In this document: positions 24,345 through 32,607 of the stretch, piece by piece | Numbering within the stretch: position 1 is the first letter of the stretch | Layout: every line of letters begins with the position of its first letter | Assembly: GCF_030689305.1 (NCBI RefSeq) | Contig: NZ_JAUYVM010000028.1 | Location: 1-41,508, forward strand | Origin: Vibrio penaeicida | GTDB lineage: Bacteria > Pseudomonadota > Gammaproteobacteria > Enterobacterales > Vibrionaceae | Direction: 5' to 3' | DNA length: 41,508 nucleotides | Translations under genes and position numbers: made by a program | Notes under the pieces: model-generated | Databases searched by the model: none | Told to the model about the DNA's origin: nothing | Seen by the model: only the letters and a program-made list of their open reading frames with translations

Positions 24345-26516
24345 TTAGAGCTTTTCTAGCTTGGCGAATGCCGTTACTAGCCATTTAATCCCTTCACCGT
24401 TGAACGCTACTTGGACTCGGCTTTGAGGACCACTGCCTTCAAAGTTAATAATCGTCCCTTCACCAAATTTCGGATGCATCACTCTCGCGCCTAATGAAAA
24501 GCCCGTTTCGTTGAAGTTTTCTTTCACGACTTGCTGACTGAACCGCCCGGATGATGCAGGTCGGCTCACTTGTGCTTTCATTCGCACTTCATCCAAGCAC
24601 GTTTCTGGCAGTTCACGAATAAAGCGTGAAGGTTTATGGTACTTATCTTGCCCGTATAGACGACGCATTTCCGCGTAAGTGATGTAGAGCTTCTCTTTTG
24701 CTCGTGTCATACCCACATAGCAAAGGCGTCGTTCTTCTTCTAACCTACCAGCTTCTTCAGCCGACATTTGGCTTGGGAACATCCCTTCTTCGACACCAAC
24801 CATAAATACGAGCGGAAATTCCAACCCTTTAGCACTGTGAAGAGTCATAAGCTGCACCGCGTCATCGAATTCGTCAGCTTGCCCTTCTCCGGCTTCAAGC
24901 GCAGCGTGCGTAAGGAATGCAGTGAGTTCGGATAATTCTTCAGCTTCTTCTGGCTTTTCAAATTGGCGAGTAGCCGTAACCAACTCCTCAAGGTTTTCAA
25001 TTCGAGCTTTCGACTTTTCACCTTTTTCTTGTTCGTACATCGCATACAAACCTGAATTCTTAATGACGTGGTCGGTTTGGTGATGCATCGGCATTTCAAA
25101 CGTATCGTCTTCAAGTGCATTGATGAGTTCGATAAATCGACTTAACGCACCAGCGGCTCGTCCGGCTAGAACCTTTTCTTCCAACAACGCTTGTGAGGCT
25201 TGCCAAAGTGTGGCACCACGATCTCGCGCAGCAAACCGAATAGTTTCGAGTGTCTTATCCCCCATTCCACGGGTTGGCGTATTCACAACACGTTCGAATG
25301 CAGCATCGTCATTCCGGTTAGACATCAAACGCAAGTAGCACAGTGCGTCTTTGATTTCTTGCCGTTCGAAGAATCGCATACCGCCGTAGATACGATAAGG
25401 TAACCCAGACTGAATTAACGCTTCTTCCAGAACACGGGATTGGGCGTTATTTCGATAAAGCATGGCGGTGTCATTCAGCGCCCCGCCTTTCTCTAGCCAC
25501 TCTTTTATTTTGCTAACGGTAAAGCGAGCTTCATCGAGCTCGTTATACGCCGAATACACAGAGATAGGCTCGCCATCATTGCCATCAGTCCAGAGCTCTT
25601 TACCCATGCGCTCTGTATTATTGGAAATCAGTTCATTGGCTGCCGATAAAATGGTCTTGGTTGAACGATAGTTTTGCTCTAATCGGATGGTTTTTGCGCC
25701 AAGGAACTCATCAAGAAAACGCTGAATGTTTTCGACTTTGGCCCCACGCCAACCATAAATGGATTGGTCGTCATCACCCACGATCATGACGCGTGCTTCT
25801 GGTCCCGCCATCATGCGAAGCCAAGCGTACTGAATGTTGTTGGTATCTTGAAACTCGTCGACCAATATGTGTTTAAATCTCGCCTGATAATGCTCGCGAA
25901 TGTGTTGTTTGTCTCGAAGCAACTCATGCGCTCGGAGCAGAATTTCAGCAAAATCCACCAGCCCAGCTCGGTCACAAGCCTCTTGGTATGCGGTGTATAT
26001 TTGTAAGTTTGTTTTAGTAATGGGGTCTTGATAGCAATCGATGTGGTTAGGGCGCAAACCTTCATCTTTTTTGGCGTTAATCCACCAAGCCGCTTGTCTC
26101 GCTGGCCACTGTTTTTCATCAAGGTTCATGGCTTTGATCAATCGACGCAGTAGACGTTGTTGATCCTCTGAATCCAATATCTGAAAGTCTTCAGGAAGCT
26201 TGGCATCCAAGTAATGCGCCCGCAGAATACGATGGCAGATACCGTGGAAAGTGCCGTTCCACATCCCCGATGCGCTGCCCATCATTAACTCTTCGATACG
26301 GCCACGCATTTCAGCCGCGGCTTTGTTGGTAAACGTTACCGACATAATAGAAAACGGAGAGGCATTCTCGACAGCCATTAGCCAAGCAATTCGGTGTACC
26401 AGCACGCGTGTTTTACCACTGCCAGCTCCTGCAAGCACGAGCATATTCTCTAGCGGGGCTGCTACCGCTTCGCGTTGTTTGTCATTCAAACCATCAAGTA
26501 ATAGGGAAGCGTCCAT
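24345..26516 (-). CDS. uvrD: DNA helicase II UvrD
   Basis: UvrD is the 3'-5' superfamily 1 helicase that removes the incised strand in nucleotide-excision and mismatch repair. It has 723 residues (E. coli 720). Motifs in order: NDKQREAVAAP, Walker A AGAGSGKTRVLVHR, TFTNKAAAEMR, VDEFQDTNNIQYAWL, GDDDQSIYGWRGA, RLEQNYRST, TPTRGMGDKT, MTLHSAKGLEFPLVFMVG and YVGMTRAKEKLYIT. The C-terminus ends in the family's GEGTIINFEGSG...LVTAFAKLEKL tail. It is a single-gene unit with a LexA-like box at its start. Confidence 0.97.
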   Translation of the reverse strand: MDASLLLDGLNDKQREAVAAPLENMLVLAGAGSGKTRVLVHRIAWLMAVENASPFSIMSVTFTNKAAAEMRGRIEELMMGSASGMWNGTFHGICHRILRAHYLDAKLPEDFQILDSEDQQRLLRRLIKAMNLDEKQWPARQAAWWINAKKDEGLRPNHIDCYQDPITKTNLQIYTAYQEACDRAGLVDFAEILLRAHELLRDKQHIREHYQARFKHILVDEFQDTNNIQYAWLRMMAGPEARVMIVGDDDQSIYGWRGAKVENIQRFLDEFLGAKTIRLEQNYRSTKTILSAANELISNNTERMGKELWTDGNDGEPISVYSAYNELDEARFTVSKIKEWLEKGGALNDTAMLYRNNAQSRVLEEALIQSGLPYRIYGGMRFFERQEIKDALCYLRLMSNRNDDAAFERVVNTPTRGMGDKTLETIRFAARDRGATLWQASQALLEEKVLAGRAAGALSRFIELINALEDDTFEMPMHHQTDHVIKNSGLYAMYEQEKGEKSKARIENLEELVTATRQFEKPEEAEELSELTAFLTHAALEAGEGQADEFDDAVQLMTLHSAKGLEFPLVFMVGVEEGMFPSQMSAEEAGRLEEERRLCYVGMTRAKEKLYITYAEMRRLYGQDKYHKPSRFIRELPETCLDEVRMKAQVSRPASSGRFSQQVVKENFNETGFSLGARVMHPKFGEGTIINFEGSGPQSRVQVAFNGEGIKWLVTAFAKLEKL

Positions 26517-26525
26517 CGTTTTCTA

Positions 26526-26541
26526 CTGTGTATTTATACAT
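26526..26541 (-). promoter_or_regulatory. LexA-like SOS box before uvrD
   Basis: CTGTGTATTTATACAT matches the LexA palindrome CTGT-N8-ACAG except for the last base. It ends 10 bp upstream of the uvrD ATG. A minus-strand TATAAT at 26550-26555 would place the start at the box. uvrD is LexA-controlled in E. coli. Confidence 0.6.
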
Positions 26542-26713
26542 AACTGGTCATTATAACCGAATTCCAATCAAGAATAAGGTTGAATTCGCAATAAAAATCC
26601 CACTTTATAACCCATACAAAATCAATGGGTTGGGAACTTTAAAAAAAATAAGTAAAAAAAAATCGCCTTTTTTGTGAAAGATTTGTCGTTCATTCCTAAT
26701 CTTATTCTGTAAG

Positions 26714-26750
26714 CAACCTGACAAACGCTTGTCCATCGCGAAACAGGTTG
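26714..26750 (+). promoter_or_regulatory. Nested hairpin in the bufA upstream region
   Basis: The outer arms CAACCTG (26714-26720) and CAGGTTG (26744-26750) enclose an inner hairpin GACAA-ACGC-TTGTC. It lies 42 bp upstream of the bufA start codon, in the probable 5' leader or promoter. It could be an operator or an RNA control element for the operon. Confidence 0.5.
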
Positions 26751-26792
26751 TCTTTATTAAAGAAACTAAGGATCAAGTTCGAGGATTGAAAT

Positions 26793-27053
26793 ATGAAAAA
26801 GTCTAATCTTGCTGTTACTGCTGCGGTTACGGGCCTTCTTGCTATCGCTGGTACTACTCTAACTGCTACTTCTGCGGTCGCAGCAGAAAAAGAGAAATGC
26901 TATGGCGTTTCCAAAGCAGGTAAAAACGACTGTGCAACCAAAACTAGCTCATGTGCTGGTACGTCTAAAGAAGATTTCCAAAAAGACGCATTCATCGTAG
27001 TACCTAAAGGTCTTTGTGACCGTTTGGCTGGTGGAAGCAACACGTCTTCTTAA
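26793..27053 (+). CDS. bufA: Bufferin-type RiPP precursor BufA1 (DUF2282)
   Basis: This 86-residue precursor has a long Sec-type signal peptide (1 to about 30, ending ATSAVA). The mature part carries four Cys (C36, C47, C54, C75) in the DUF2282 pattern EKCYGVSKAGKNDCATK, then SSCAGTS and VPKGLCDRLAGGS. In reported bufferins the Cys-rich core is modified by the neighbouring DUF692 enzyme and the exported peptide binds copper; central Cys become thiooxazoles and the outer pair can form a disulfide. The order here (precursor, DUF692, DUF2063, DoxX) is that of bufferin loci. The ATG has an AGGATTGAA site. Copper binding is inferred from the family. Confidence 0.9.
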   Translation: MKKSNLAVTAAVTGLLAIAGTTLTATSAVAAEKEKCYGVSKAGKNDCATKTSSCAGTSKEDFQKDAFIVVPKGLCDRLAGGSNTSS

Positions 27054-27075
27054 GCCTTTCCCTCTTAGCCATTTC

Positions 27076-27102
27076 AGGGCGATGAGCCATGCTTATCGCC
27101 CT
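27076..27102 (+). other. Strong stem-loop between bufA and bufB
   Basis: AGGGCGATGAGC-CAT-GCTTATCGCCCT forms a 12-bp stem with one G-T pair. No T-run follows, so it is a weak or partial terminator or a stabilising 3' end. It would let the cell make much more precursor than enzyme from one promoter. Confidence 0.65.
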
Positions 27103-27200
27103 AATTTATGGAGTGGCTTTGTGAAAAAGGCTTAATAACCGCTAAACGCATACAGCTTTACAAGATTGGCTAAATCTTGATGAACTCACCGGAGAGAGAC

Positions 27201-28049
27201 ATGCATAACAAAGTTGGCGTTGGATTAAGAACACCACATTTGGATTACTTTTCTGAGGAAGCGACTGGGTTGAGCTGGTTGGAAATCCACAGTGAAAACT
27301 ACTTTCTCCCTAACTCTCTGCAACGCCAGCAACTTAATCAGATAGCGGACAACTACGACATTAGCTGCCATGGTATTGGACTGTCTCTAGGGTCGGTAGA
27401 CGGCGTCAGTCAATCACACCTGGCGCGACTAGAACGCTTAATCAATGATTTACAGCCTATTTTAGTTTCTGATCACTTAAGTTGGAGTGAAAACGGCGGT
27501 CATTACTTCAACGACCTTTTGCCGCTTCCCTATACGGAAGAAGCATTGGATGTATTTTGTCGGAATGTGCTGCAAGTTCAAGATGCTATAAAGAGACCGC
27601 TACTCATTGAAAATCCATCGAGTTACGTGAAGTTTTCTCACTCTACGATAGATGAGTGGGTTTTTCTGTCCGAAGTACAAAAGCGTACTGATTGCCGACT
27701 ATTGCTCGACTTCAATAACATTTATGTCAGCGCATTCAACCACGGCTTCGATACCGATGAATACTTAGCAGGCATCGATGCTACAAAGGTAGATGAGATA
27801 CACCTTGCCGGCTTCACCATTAAGCAACATGAGAAAGGTGAAATTTGGATTGATACCCATAGCCGCCCTGTTTGTGATGAAGTTTGGGCGTTATTTGATG
27901 CTTGGATAAAAGCGCATGGTGAGCGACACACACTTATAGAGTGGGATTTGGATATTCCTGAACCTCAAGTTTTGATTCAGGAAGCCAGCAAAGCCAGTCA
28001 TTACTTAATGCAGATCCAAGGAGAGTCTTATGGCACTTTCCCTCGCTGA
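27201..28049 (+). CDS. bufB: MNIO-family RiPP-modifying enzyme BufB (DUF692)
   Basis: DUF692 proteins are multinuclear iron oxidases with a TIM-barrel fold that oxidise Cys residues of precursor peptides. From the ATG at 27201 the enzyme has 282 residues. Metal-ligand regions are seen in order: ISCHGIGLSLGS, LVSDHLSWS, LLIENPSSYV, LLLDFNNIYVSAFNHGFD, EIHLAGF, WIDTHSRPVCDEVW and LIEWDLDIP. The start has a GGAGAG site 4 nt away; earlier in-frame TTG and ATG codons lack one. The gene overlaps bufC by 20 bp, so the enzyme and its partner are made together. Confidence 0.93.
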   Translation: MHNKVGVGLRTPHLDYFSEEATGLSWLEIHSENYFLPNSLQRQQLNQIADNYDISCHGIGLSLGSVDGVSQSHLARLERLINDLQPILVSDHLSWSENGGHYFNDLLPLPYTEEALDVFCRNVLQVQDAIKRPLLIENPSSYVKFSHSTIDEWVFLSEVQKRTDCRLLLDFNNIYVSAFNHGFDTDEYLAGIDATKVDEIHLAGFTIKQHEKGEIWIDTHSRPVCDEVWALFDAWIKAHGERHTLIEWDLDIPEPQVLIQEASKASHYLMQIQGESYGTFPR

Positions 28050-28809
28050 ACTGCAAAGCCAGTTTGCCAAAGCGCTGCATTACCAAGCCACTGGTGAATC
28101 CTGTGATTTAGTGTCTGATGAGTTCTCTGCTGACGAACGCATGCAGATTTATCGCAACAATTTTGTGATGAGTTTATGCGAAGTAATTGAAGCAACCTAT
28201 CCCAAGGTTTTAGCGTTAGTGGGTGAGGAGTGCTTTCAACAGCTTGCTCGTCAACACGTTTTGACACGCCCTTTAACCGAAGGCGATGTCTCTGGATATG
28301 GTGAAGGTTTTGCCGACACAATAAGACAATTTGATCAAGTCATTGCCGCTGTGCCTTATCTCTCGGATATCGCTGACATGGAATGGAAACTGGATCTAAG
28401 TGAAATGGCATTATCTTTAGCAATAGAAAAGCCATACTTGCCTTTGGACAAACTCGCTTCCGTGGCTGAGGAACAACAGCCATCGCTTGTCTTTCATCTT
28501 GCTTCAAATATTCAGCTTATATCCAGCCAGTTTGCCGTTCTCTCTTTGTGGGAAGCCTTAGAGAAAGAGAAATTTGATGGATTAGAGCTGAATAACGCCG
28601 AGCAAGGAGTGGTATGGCTTGATTCTGCTCGCCATCTTCATATCGATCCTATATCAGATGAAGTACATCAACTTATTCAATCTTGTTCGATGGGGTTATC
28701 ACTAGCAGAAATCGAACCCGATTTATTGACGCATTTGAACACTTTAATGGCTTCAGGCTACTTAGATGGGTTCAGTATAAAAGAACAACAAATAGAGGAA
28801 GAATTATGA
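28030..28809 (+). CDS. bufC: BufC, DUF2063 partner protein
   Basis: This 259-residue protein has the DUF2063 N-terminal domain (LAELQSQFAKALHY, then ERMQIYRNNFVMSLCEVIEATYPKVLALVGEECF, about 1-95). The C-terminal half holds a RiPP-recognition-like region. Such proteins bring the precursor to the DUF692 enzyme. It overlaps bufB at its start and the doxX gene at its stop (ATGA), so translation of the three is coupled. Confidence 0.9.
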   Translation: MALSLAELQSQFAKALHYQATGESCDLVSDEFSADERMQIYRNNFVMSLCEVIEATYPKVLALVGEECFQQLARQHVLTRPLTEGDVSGYGEGFADTIRQFDQVIAAVPYLSDIADMEWKLDLSEMALSLAIEKPYLPLDKLASVAEEQQPSLVFHLASNIQLISSQFAVLSLWEALEKEKFDGLELNNAEQGVVWLDSARHLHIDPISDEVHQLIQSCSMGLSLAEIEPDLLTHLNTLMASGYLDGFSIKEQQIEEEL

Positions 28810-29261
28810 GTTCAGCCATTCGAAATATTATCGACACCTACGATGGGATCGTAGACAAACTTCAAGCTGGATTTATTCCGTTGTTACTTGTTTTTTGCCG
28901 CTTATGGGTAGCCTGGGTCTTTTTCAATTCAGGTCTAACCAAGATTGCATCATGGGACAGTACCCTGTACCTCTTTGAGTTTGAATATGTCGTCCCATTG
29001 CTGCCTTGGGAGTTTGCTGCGTATTCAGGAACAGCAGCAGAACTGATTCTGCCTGTGTTCCTAGCGCTCGGGCTTTTTACACGCCCAATGGCCGCCATAC
29101 TATTTGTATTCAATATTATTGCCGTTATCTCTTATCCGCTTCTTTGGGAAAAAGGCTTCTACGATCATCAACTGTGGGGTTTGATGATTCTTATAAATGT
29201 TGTTTGGGGAGCAGGTCTGATTTCGGTCGACCATATCCTAAAGAAAAAGATAACCCAATAA
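28806..29261 (+). CDS. DoxX-family membrane protein of the buf operon
   Basis: This 151-residue protein has four membrane segments and the DoxX pattern CRLWVAWVFFNSGLTKIASWD, then YSGTAAELILPVFLALGLFTRPMA. The start ATG overlaps the bufC stop and follows AGAGGAAG. DoxX proteins occur in many bufferin operons; a redox or quinone role in the membrane is suspected but not proved. An earlier in-frame start would lie well inside bufC and was rejected. Confidence 0.88.
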   Translation: MSSAIRNIIDTYDGIVDKLQAGFIPLLLVFCRLWVAWVFFNSGLTKIASWDSTLYLFEFEYVVPLLPWEFAAYSGTAAELILPVFLALGLFTRPMAAILFVFNIIAVISYPLLWEKGFYDHQLWGLMILINVVWGAGLISVDHILKKKITQ

Positions 29262-29309
29262 CAAACCTCCCTTTAGTTAAGTAGCAACCTGTAAGCTACC
29301 TACCAATTC

Positions 29310-29334
29310 GCCCCAGTTTCTGGGGCATTTTTTT
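29310..29334 (+). terminator. buf operon terminator
   Basis: GCCCCAG-TTT-CTGGGGC followed by ATTTTTTT. A smaller hairpin GTAGC/GCTAC (29281-29299) precedes it. Confidence 0.92.
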
Positions 29335-29433
29335 GCTTGTGGCTCTAAACCTGAAATTATTGTATTAGGTTCAATAAATATTCTATTAACATCTATATCA
29401 CTACTATCGTTTGTGCAGTAAACACCAATATTG

Positions 29434-29531
29434 TTGAAATGAAGCTAAAACATTGATGTATTTCGTCACCACACCTCCCCCCCCCTCAACCGTGGATGAC
29501 CAAGGCGGCTGTTATAGAGCCGCCTTTTTTT
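29434..29531 (+). ncRNA. Candidate small RNA with C-rich loop
   Basis: A possible promoter TTGAAA (29434-29439) and TGTATT (29457-29462), 17 bp apart, precedes two hairpins. The first pairs GTCACCAC (29465-29472) with GTGGATGAC (29492-29500), with one bulged A, and shows a loop with nine consecutive C (29477-29485). The second, AGGCGGCT/AGCCGCCT (29503-29525) with a T7 tail, is a standard terminator. No gene ends nearby except doxX, which has its own terminator. A C-rich loop could pair with ribosome sites of target mRNAs. The rest of 29336-29726 shows no other recognisable feature. Confidence 0.5.
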
Positions 29532-29726
29532 ATTGCTCTAGACTTACAGCTATCAATAGGAAAGTGAATGGATAAGTTTCAGGATATTTAATGCAGATAG
29601 GGAAAATATAATTAGGCAGGGTTGGATGAAGGCCTAGATTATTTATTTGGATAATTTTGAGAAATATATTAACAGTAAAAAGCCTTTCGGATTAGCCAAA
29701 TATTACTAAGAATTCCGCAGATAAAT

Positions 29727-29754
29727 TAAAAGCCAGCACAAAGGCTGGCTTTTA
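29727..29754 (-). terminator. Terminator of the tsrA-like gene
   Basis: AAAAGCCAGC/GCTGGCTTTT around CACAAAG, with A/T runs on both sides, lies 15 bp after the stop at 29769. Confidence 0.85.
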
Positions 29755-29768
29755 ATTTTAGAATCCAA

Positions 29769-30053
29769 TTATTTCTTAGAAAGGAATTCTTTCAGTTCGT
29801 CCGGTGAAATACCCTGCTGAGCCAATTCAGCAGCGAGCTGCTGAACACTTTCACTCTTACGGGATTCAATCACTTGCTGAAATTGGTAAACAATATCTCT
29901 TAGCATATGCAAAGGAACTTGTTTGGCGGCGCTTCGAATACGCTCTTCACTCTGATTCCCGAGTTCACTAAGCAGTTTTCCGAACATTACTTTTTCTGGA
30001 GACTCTTCTAATTGCTCTAAAATACGAGCCATCTCATATGTTGTCATCGACAT
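29769..30053 (-). CDS. tsrA: TsrA-like small regulator, H-NS related
   Basis: From the ATG at 30053 the protein has 94 residues, all helical. Landmarks are SPEKVMFGKLLSELGNQ, VPLHMLRDIVYQFQQVIESR and the C-terminal LAQQGISPDELKEFLSK, which resembles the oligomerisation and linker part of H-NS. TsrA of V. cholerae is a small protein of this kind that represses type VI secretion and virulence genes with H-NS, and it lies beside the same neighbours (Bcr, LysR, aminopeptidase, thi). No DNA-binding domain like that of H-NS is visible. The upstream extension to 30137 lacks a ribosome site. Confidence 0.72.
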   Translation of the reverse strand: MSMTTYEMARILEQLEESPEKVMFGKLLSELGNQSEERIRSAAKQVPLHMLRDIVYQFQQVIESRKSESVQQLAAELAQQGISPDELKEFLSKK

Positions 30054-30187
30054 TGAATATGTATCTTCCAAATAGATCGGGGAAATAATTATATATGTGA
30101 CGCTAAATATACACCCCTTTCGCTGTTGGGAAAACAATCAATTTCAATTATTGGTCATTTATATACTCAGCACCTTACAAAATGCGG

Positions 30188-31384
30188 TTAGCTGACTGCT
30201 TCTGCATGCCAATTACGACCCACTCGGCTATACAGAATGATTAAAGCCGGTGCCAAAAGCCACATATGCAATGCAATTAACGTCTCTGGCTCAAACGACA
30301 GTCTTTGCAGAATACCAACCATAAGACCAGAACCACTCATTTGAAATAGACCCAATAGAGCCGCAGCTGTGCCTGCTTTATCACCAAATGGAGCCAAAGC
30401 TTTCCCTGCCCCCGCTCCCATGATGCATGCAAATCCAATGGATGACATAAATATAGGCAACATAAATCCTAAAGGTGTTTGCCACGATTTCATGCCAAGC
30501 ATCATGGTACCGCCAATTAACAAAACAGCGACTCCAAATACCAATGTCCCATGTGTGCCCCAGCGATCCATTAGTTTAGGTGCAACCATGCAAAATACGA
30601 TGTTGAATATGGCATTGATTCCGAACCAGAACGTAAACGCGTTCATCGTAATCCCCATATTCGTCATTAATACAACGGGGGCTGATGTTACGTAAGCAAG
30701 AATGACAGCCATGCCCAACATGCAAAGAGACGAATGAAATATAAAACTCGGATGCTTCAATACGCTCAAGTATCTCGAAGGTCTAAACAAGGGCTCTTCC
30801 GAGCGTGATGGGTTGGTTTCTTTGAAGTTCATCAGCATCATGATACCGCCAACCACAGCAAAACCAGCCATAAAGCTAAAGTTACTCCGCCAGCCAAACT
30901 GTTGGGTTAGCCAGCTTCCTAAGATTGGTGCCAGAGCCGGAATGAAACATATTGCCCCGTTTAGGTAACTGATCATTCTGCCGCTTTTTTTAGGACCAAA
31001 CATATCGCGAACTGTTGCAAAAGCTGCCACCGATGTCGCACAAGCACCGAAGCCTTGTAGCAGCCGAGCCATTAGCATCCACTCTATGGATTGAGCAACC
31101 CACGCCAAATAAGCGCTCAACCCGTAAATAACTATGCCTCCTAATGCAACAGTTCGACGTCCGTATCTGTCGGCAATGGGACCTGCAAATAGCTGCCCGA
31201 CTCCCATAGCAAATAAAAACCAGGTCACCGTATCTTGTGCAAGCGTAGCTTCCACTTGAAATGCTTTCGCCATAGTTGGTAGCGCTGGAAGATAAATATC
31301 TATAGCCATCGGGCTAAAGAGCACAAGCATTACCAACATGGTGAATTGTAGCTTTGAGACTTTCTCTGGATTTATTGTCGACAT
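30188..31384 (-). CDS. Bcr/CflA-family drug-resistance MFS transporter
   Basis: From the ATG at 31384 it has 398 residues and 12 predicted membrane segments. The family's N-terminal motif is SPMAIDIYLPALPTM, with the MFS loop motif GPIADRYGRRTVALGG and motif C-like NGAICFIPALAPILGSWL. It would expel drugs or metabolites using the proton gradient. It is divergent from the LysR gene across about 100 bp, so that regulator may control it. The earlier in-frame ATG at 31459 would leave only 28 bp to the LysR start and was rejected. Confidence 0.88.
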   Translation of the reverse strand: MSTINPEKVSKLQFTMLVMLVLFSPMAIDIYLPALPTMAKAFQVEATLAQDTVTWFLFAMGVGQLFAGPIADRYGRRTVALGGIVIYGLSAYLAWVAQSIEWMLMARLLQGFGACATSVAAFATVRDMFGPKKSGRMISYLNGAICFIPALAPILGSWLTQQFGWRSNFSFMAGFAVVGGIMMLMNFKETNPSRSEEPLFRPSRYLSVLKHPSFIFHSSLCMLGMAVILAYVTSAPVVLMTNMGITMNAFTFWFGINAIFNIVFCMVAPKLMDRWGTHGTLVFGVAVLLIGGTMMLGMKSWQTPLGFMLPIFMSSIGFACIMGAGAGKALAPFGDKAGTAAALLGLFQMSGSGLMVGILQRLSFEPETLIALHMWLLAPALIILYSRVGRNWHAEAVS

Positions 31385-31487
31385 AGTAACCGTCACTTCT
31401 GTTTTCTTAAGGCGCAGTTTATTATCATGAAGATATGAATGGAAATGGACTATTTTCATCTCAGATATTCCATGGGGGAATTTCTAA

Positions 31488-32438
31488 ATGAACATTGAAC
31501 AACTGGGCCGAATCGATCTCAACCTTCTGGTTTGCCTTAACGTACTAATTGAAGAAAGAAACGTAACCCGAGCCGCATCTAGGCTCTGCTTAACACAATC
31601 TGCTGTCAGCAAATCATTAGCAAAGCTGCGTACACAATTTGATGATCCACTGTTTTATAGGAGCGCACACGGACTAAACCCAACACCACGGGCACTATTC
31701 CTTAAACCCAAATTAGAAGCTCTAATCTATCATTTGGAATCTATTACACAGCCAGATAGTTTTGACCCGAAAACATCTGATCGTAGATTCCATATATCTT
31801 TAGTTGAAAGTGTGTACCCACTAATACTGCCCCATTTTCTTCCGAAACTTTTCCAAGAATCGCCAGGTATCAAACTCACGACCCACCCCTGGAATAAAGA
31901 AACCTTTAAGCTTCTCCAATCCGGTGATATGGACTTCGGTATTACAGGAAAAGACATCGATATTAATGACGCCACTCTAACGATGCTGCCTCCAAGCGAT
32001 ATAGAAATGCAGGAAATATTTCAGGATGAACAGATTTGCTTGGTTCGAAAATACCATCCAGTTCTGAGCCGTCACTGGGACCTTGATGCCTACCTTGCCG
32101 AGCGGCACGTCCAAGTAAGGTGTGATGGTAACGATCGCTGGTTACTTGATTATAAACTTGCTGATAAAGGCTTGGAACGAGACATCGCTTTGTATGTTCC
32201 CGATTTTAACAGCGCAGCCAGCTTGTGTACTTACACCGACTTCGTGTTCACAGCACCAAGACATTTCGCTCAGTACATTTCTGGCTACCTCGACTTGGTG
32301 CTATTACCTTTACCGACAGAATTACCTCCAATGGCATATACGCTTTTCTGGCATAAAGACAGAACACAAGACGCAGCGCTTAGCTGGTTTAGGAATATCA
32401 TCACCTCGCATACACACCATTTAAATGGTGTCGATTGA
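31488..32438 (+). CDS. LysR-family transcriptional regulator
   Basis: This 316-residue protein has the N-terminal winged helix-turn-helix (IDLNLLVCLNVLIEERNVTRAASRLCLTQSAVSKSLAKLRTQFDDPLFYRS, about 9-60) and the effector domain from about 90. The DLNLL/LIEERNVTRAA form is that of the NodD/LeuO-like subgroup. It is divergent from the Bcr-type exporter, the usual place for its regulator. The inducer is unknown. Confidence 0.9.
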   Translation: MNIEQLGRIDLNLLVCLNVLIEERNVTRAASRLCLTQSAVSKSLAKLRTQFDDPLFYRSAHGLNPTPRALFLKPKLEALIYHLESITQPDSFDPKTSDRRFHISLVESVYPLILPHFLPKLFQESPGIKLTTHPWNKETFKLLQSGDMDFGITGKDIDINDATLTMLPPSDIEMQEIFQDEQICLVRKYHPVLSRHWDLDAYLAERHVQVRCDGNDRWLLDYKLADKGLERDIALYVPDFNSAASLCTYTDFVFTAPRHFAQYISGYLDLVLLPLPTELPPMAYTLFWHKDRTQDAALSWFRNIITSHTHHLNGVD

Positions 32439-32607
32439 GACTCAGAGATTGAATCATTTTGGCTATATTTTGGTACGTTCAAAATTGCTTACAAGCTAGG
32501 CTTCATCTCACAGCAGAATACATTGCTTGTCTGATTAAAAAACGATAGTTTGTACGCAATTTCGTCGCAAGTACGGATAATAGAACAGTCGAAAAGGAAT
32601 CATACGG

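Noticed and set aside
26700..26760. ECF-type (SigF-like) promoter before bufA
   Set aside because: An AACC and a CGAA are present but about 20 bp apart, not the 16 bp expected, and no ECF gene is nearby.
28683..28805. Longer DoxX protein starting inside bufC
   Set aside because: The ATG at 28806 has a good ribosome site and ATGA coupling; the extension has no membrane or family sequence.
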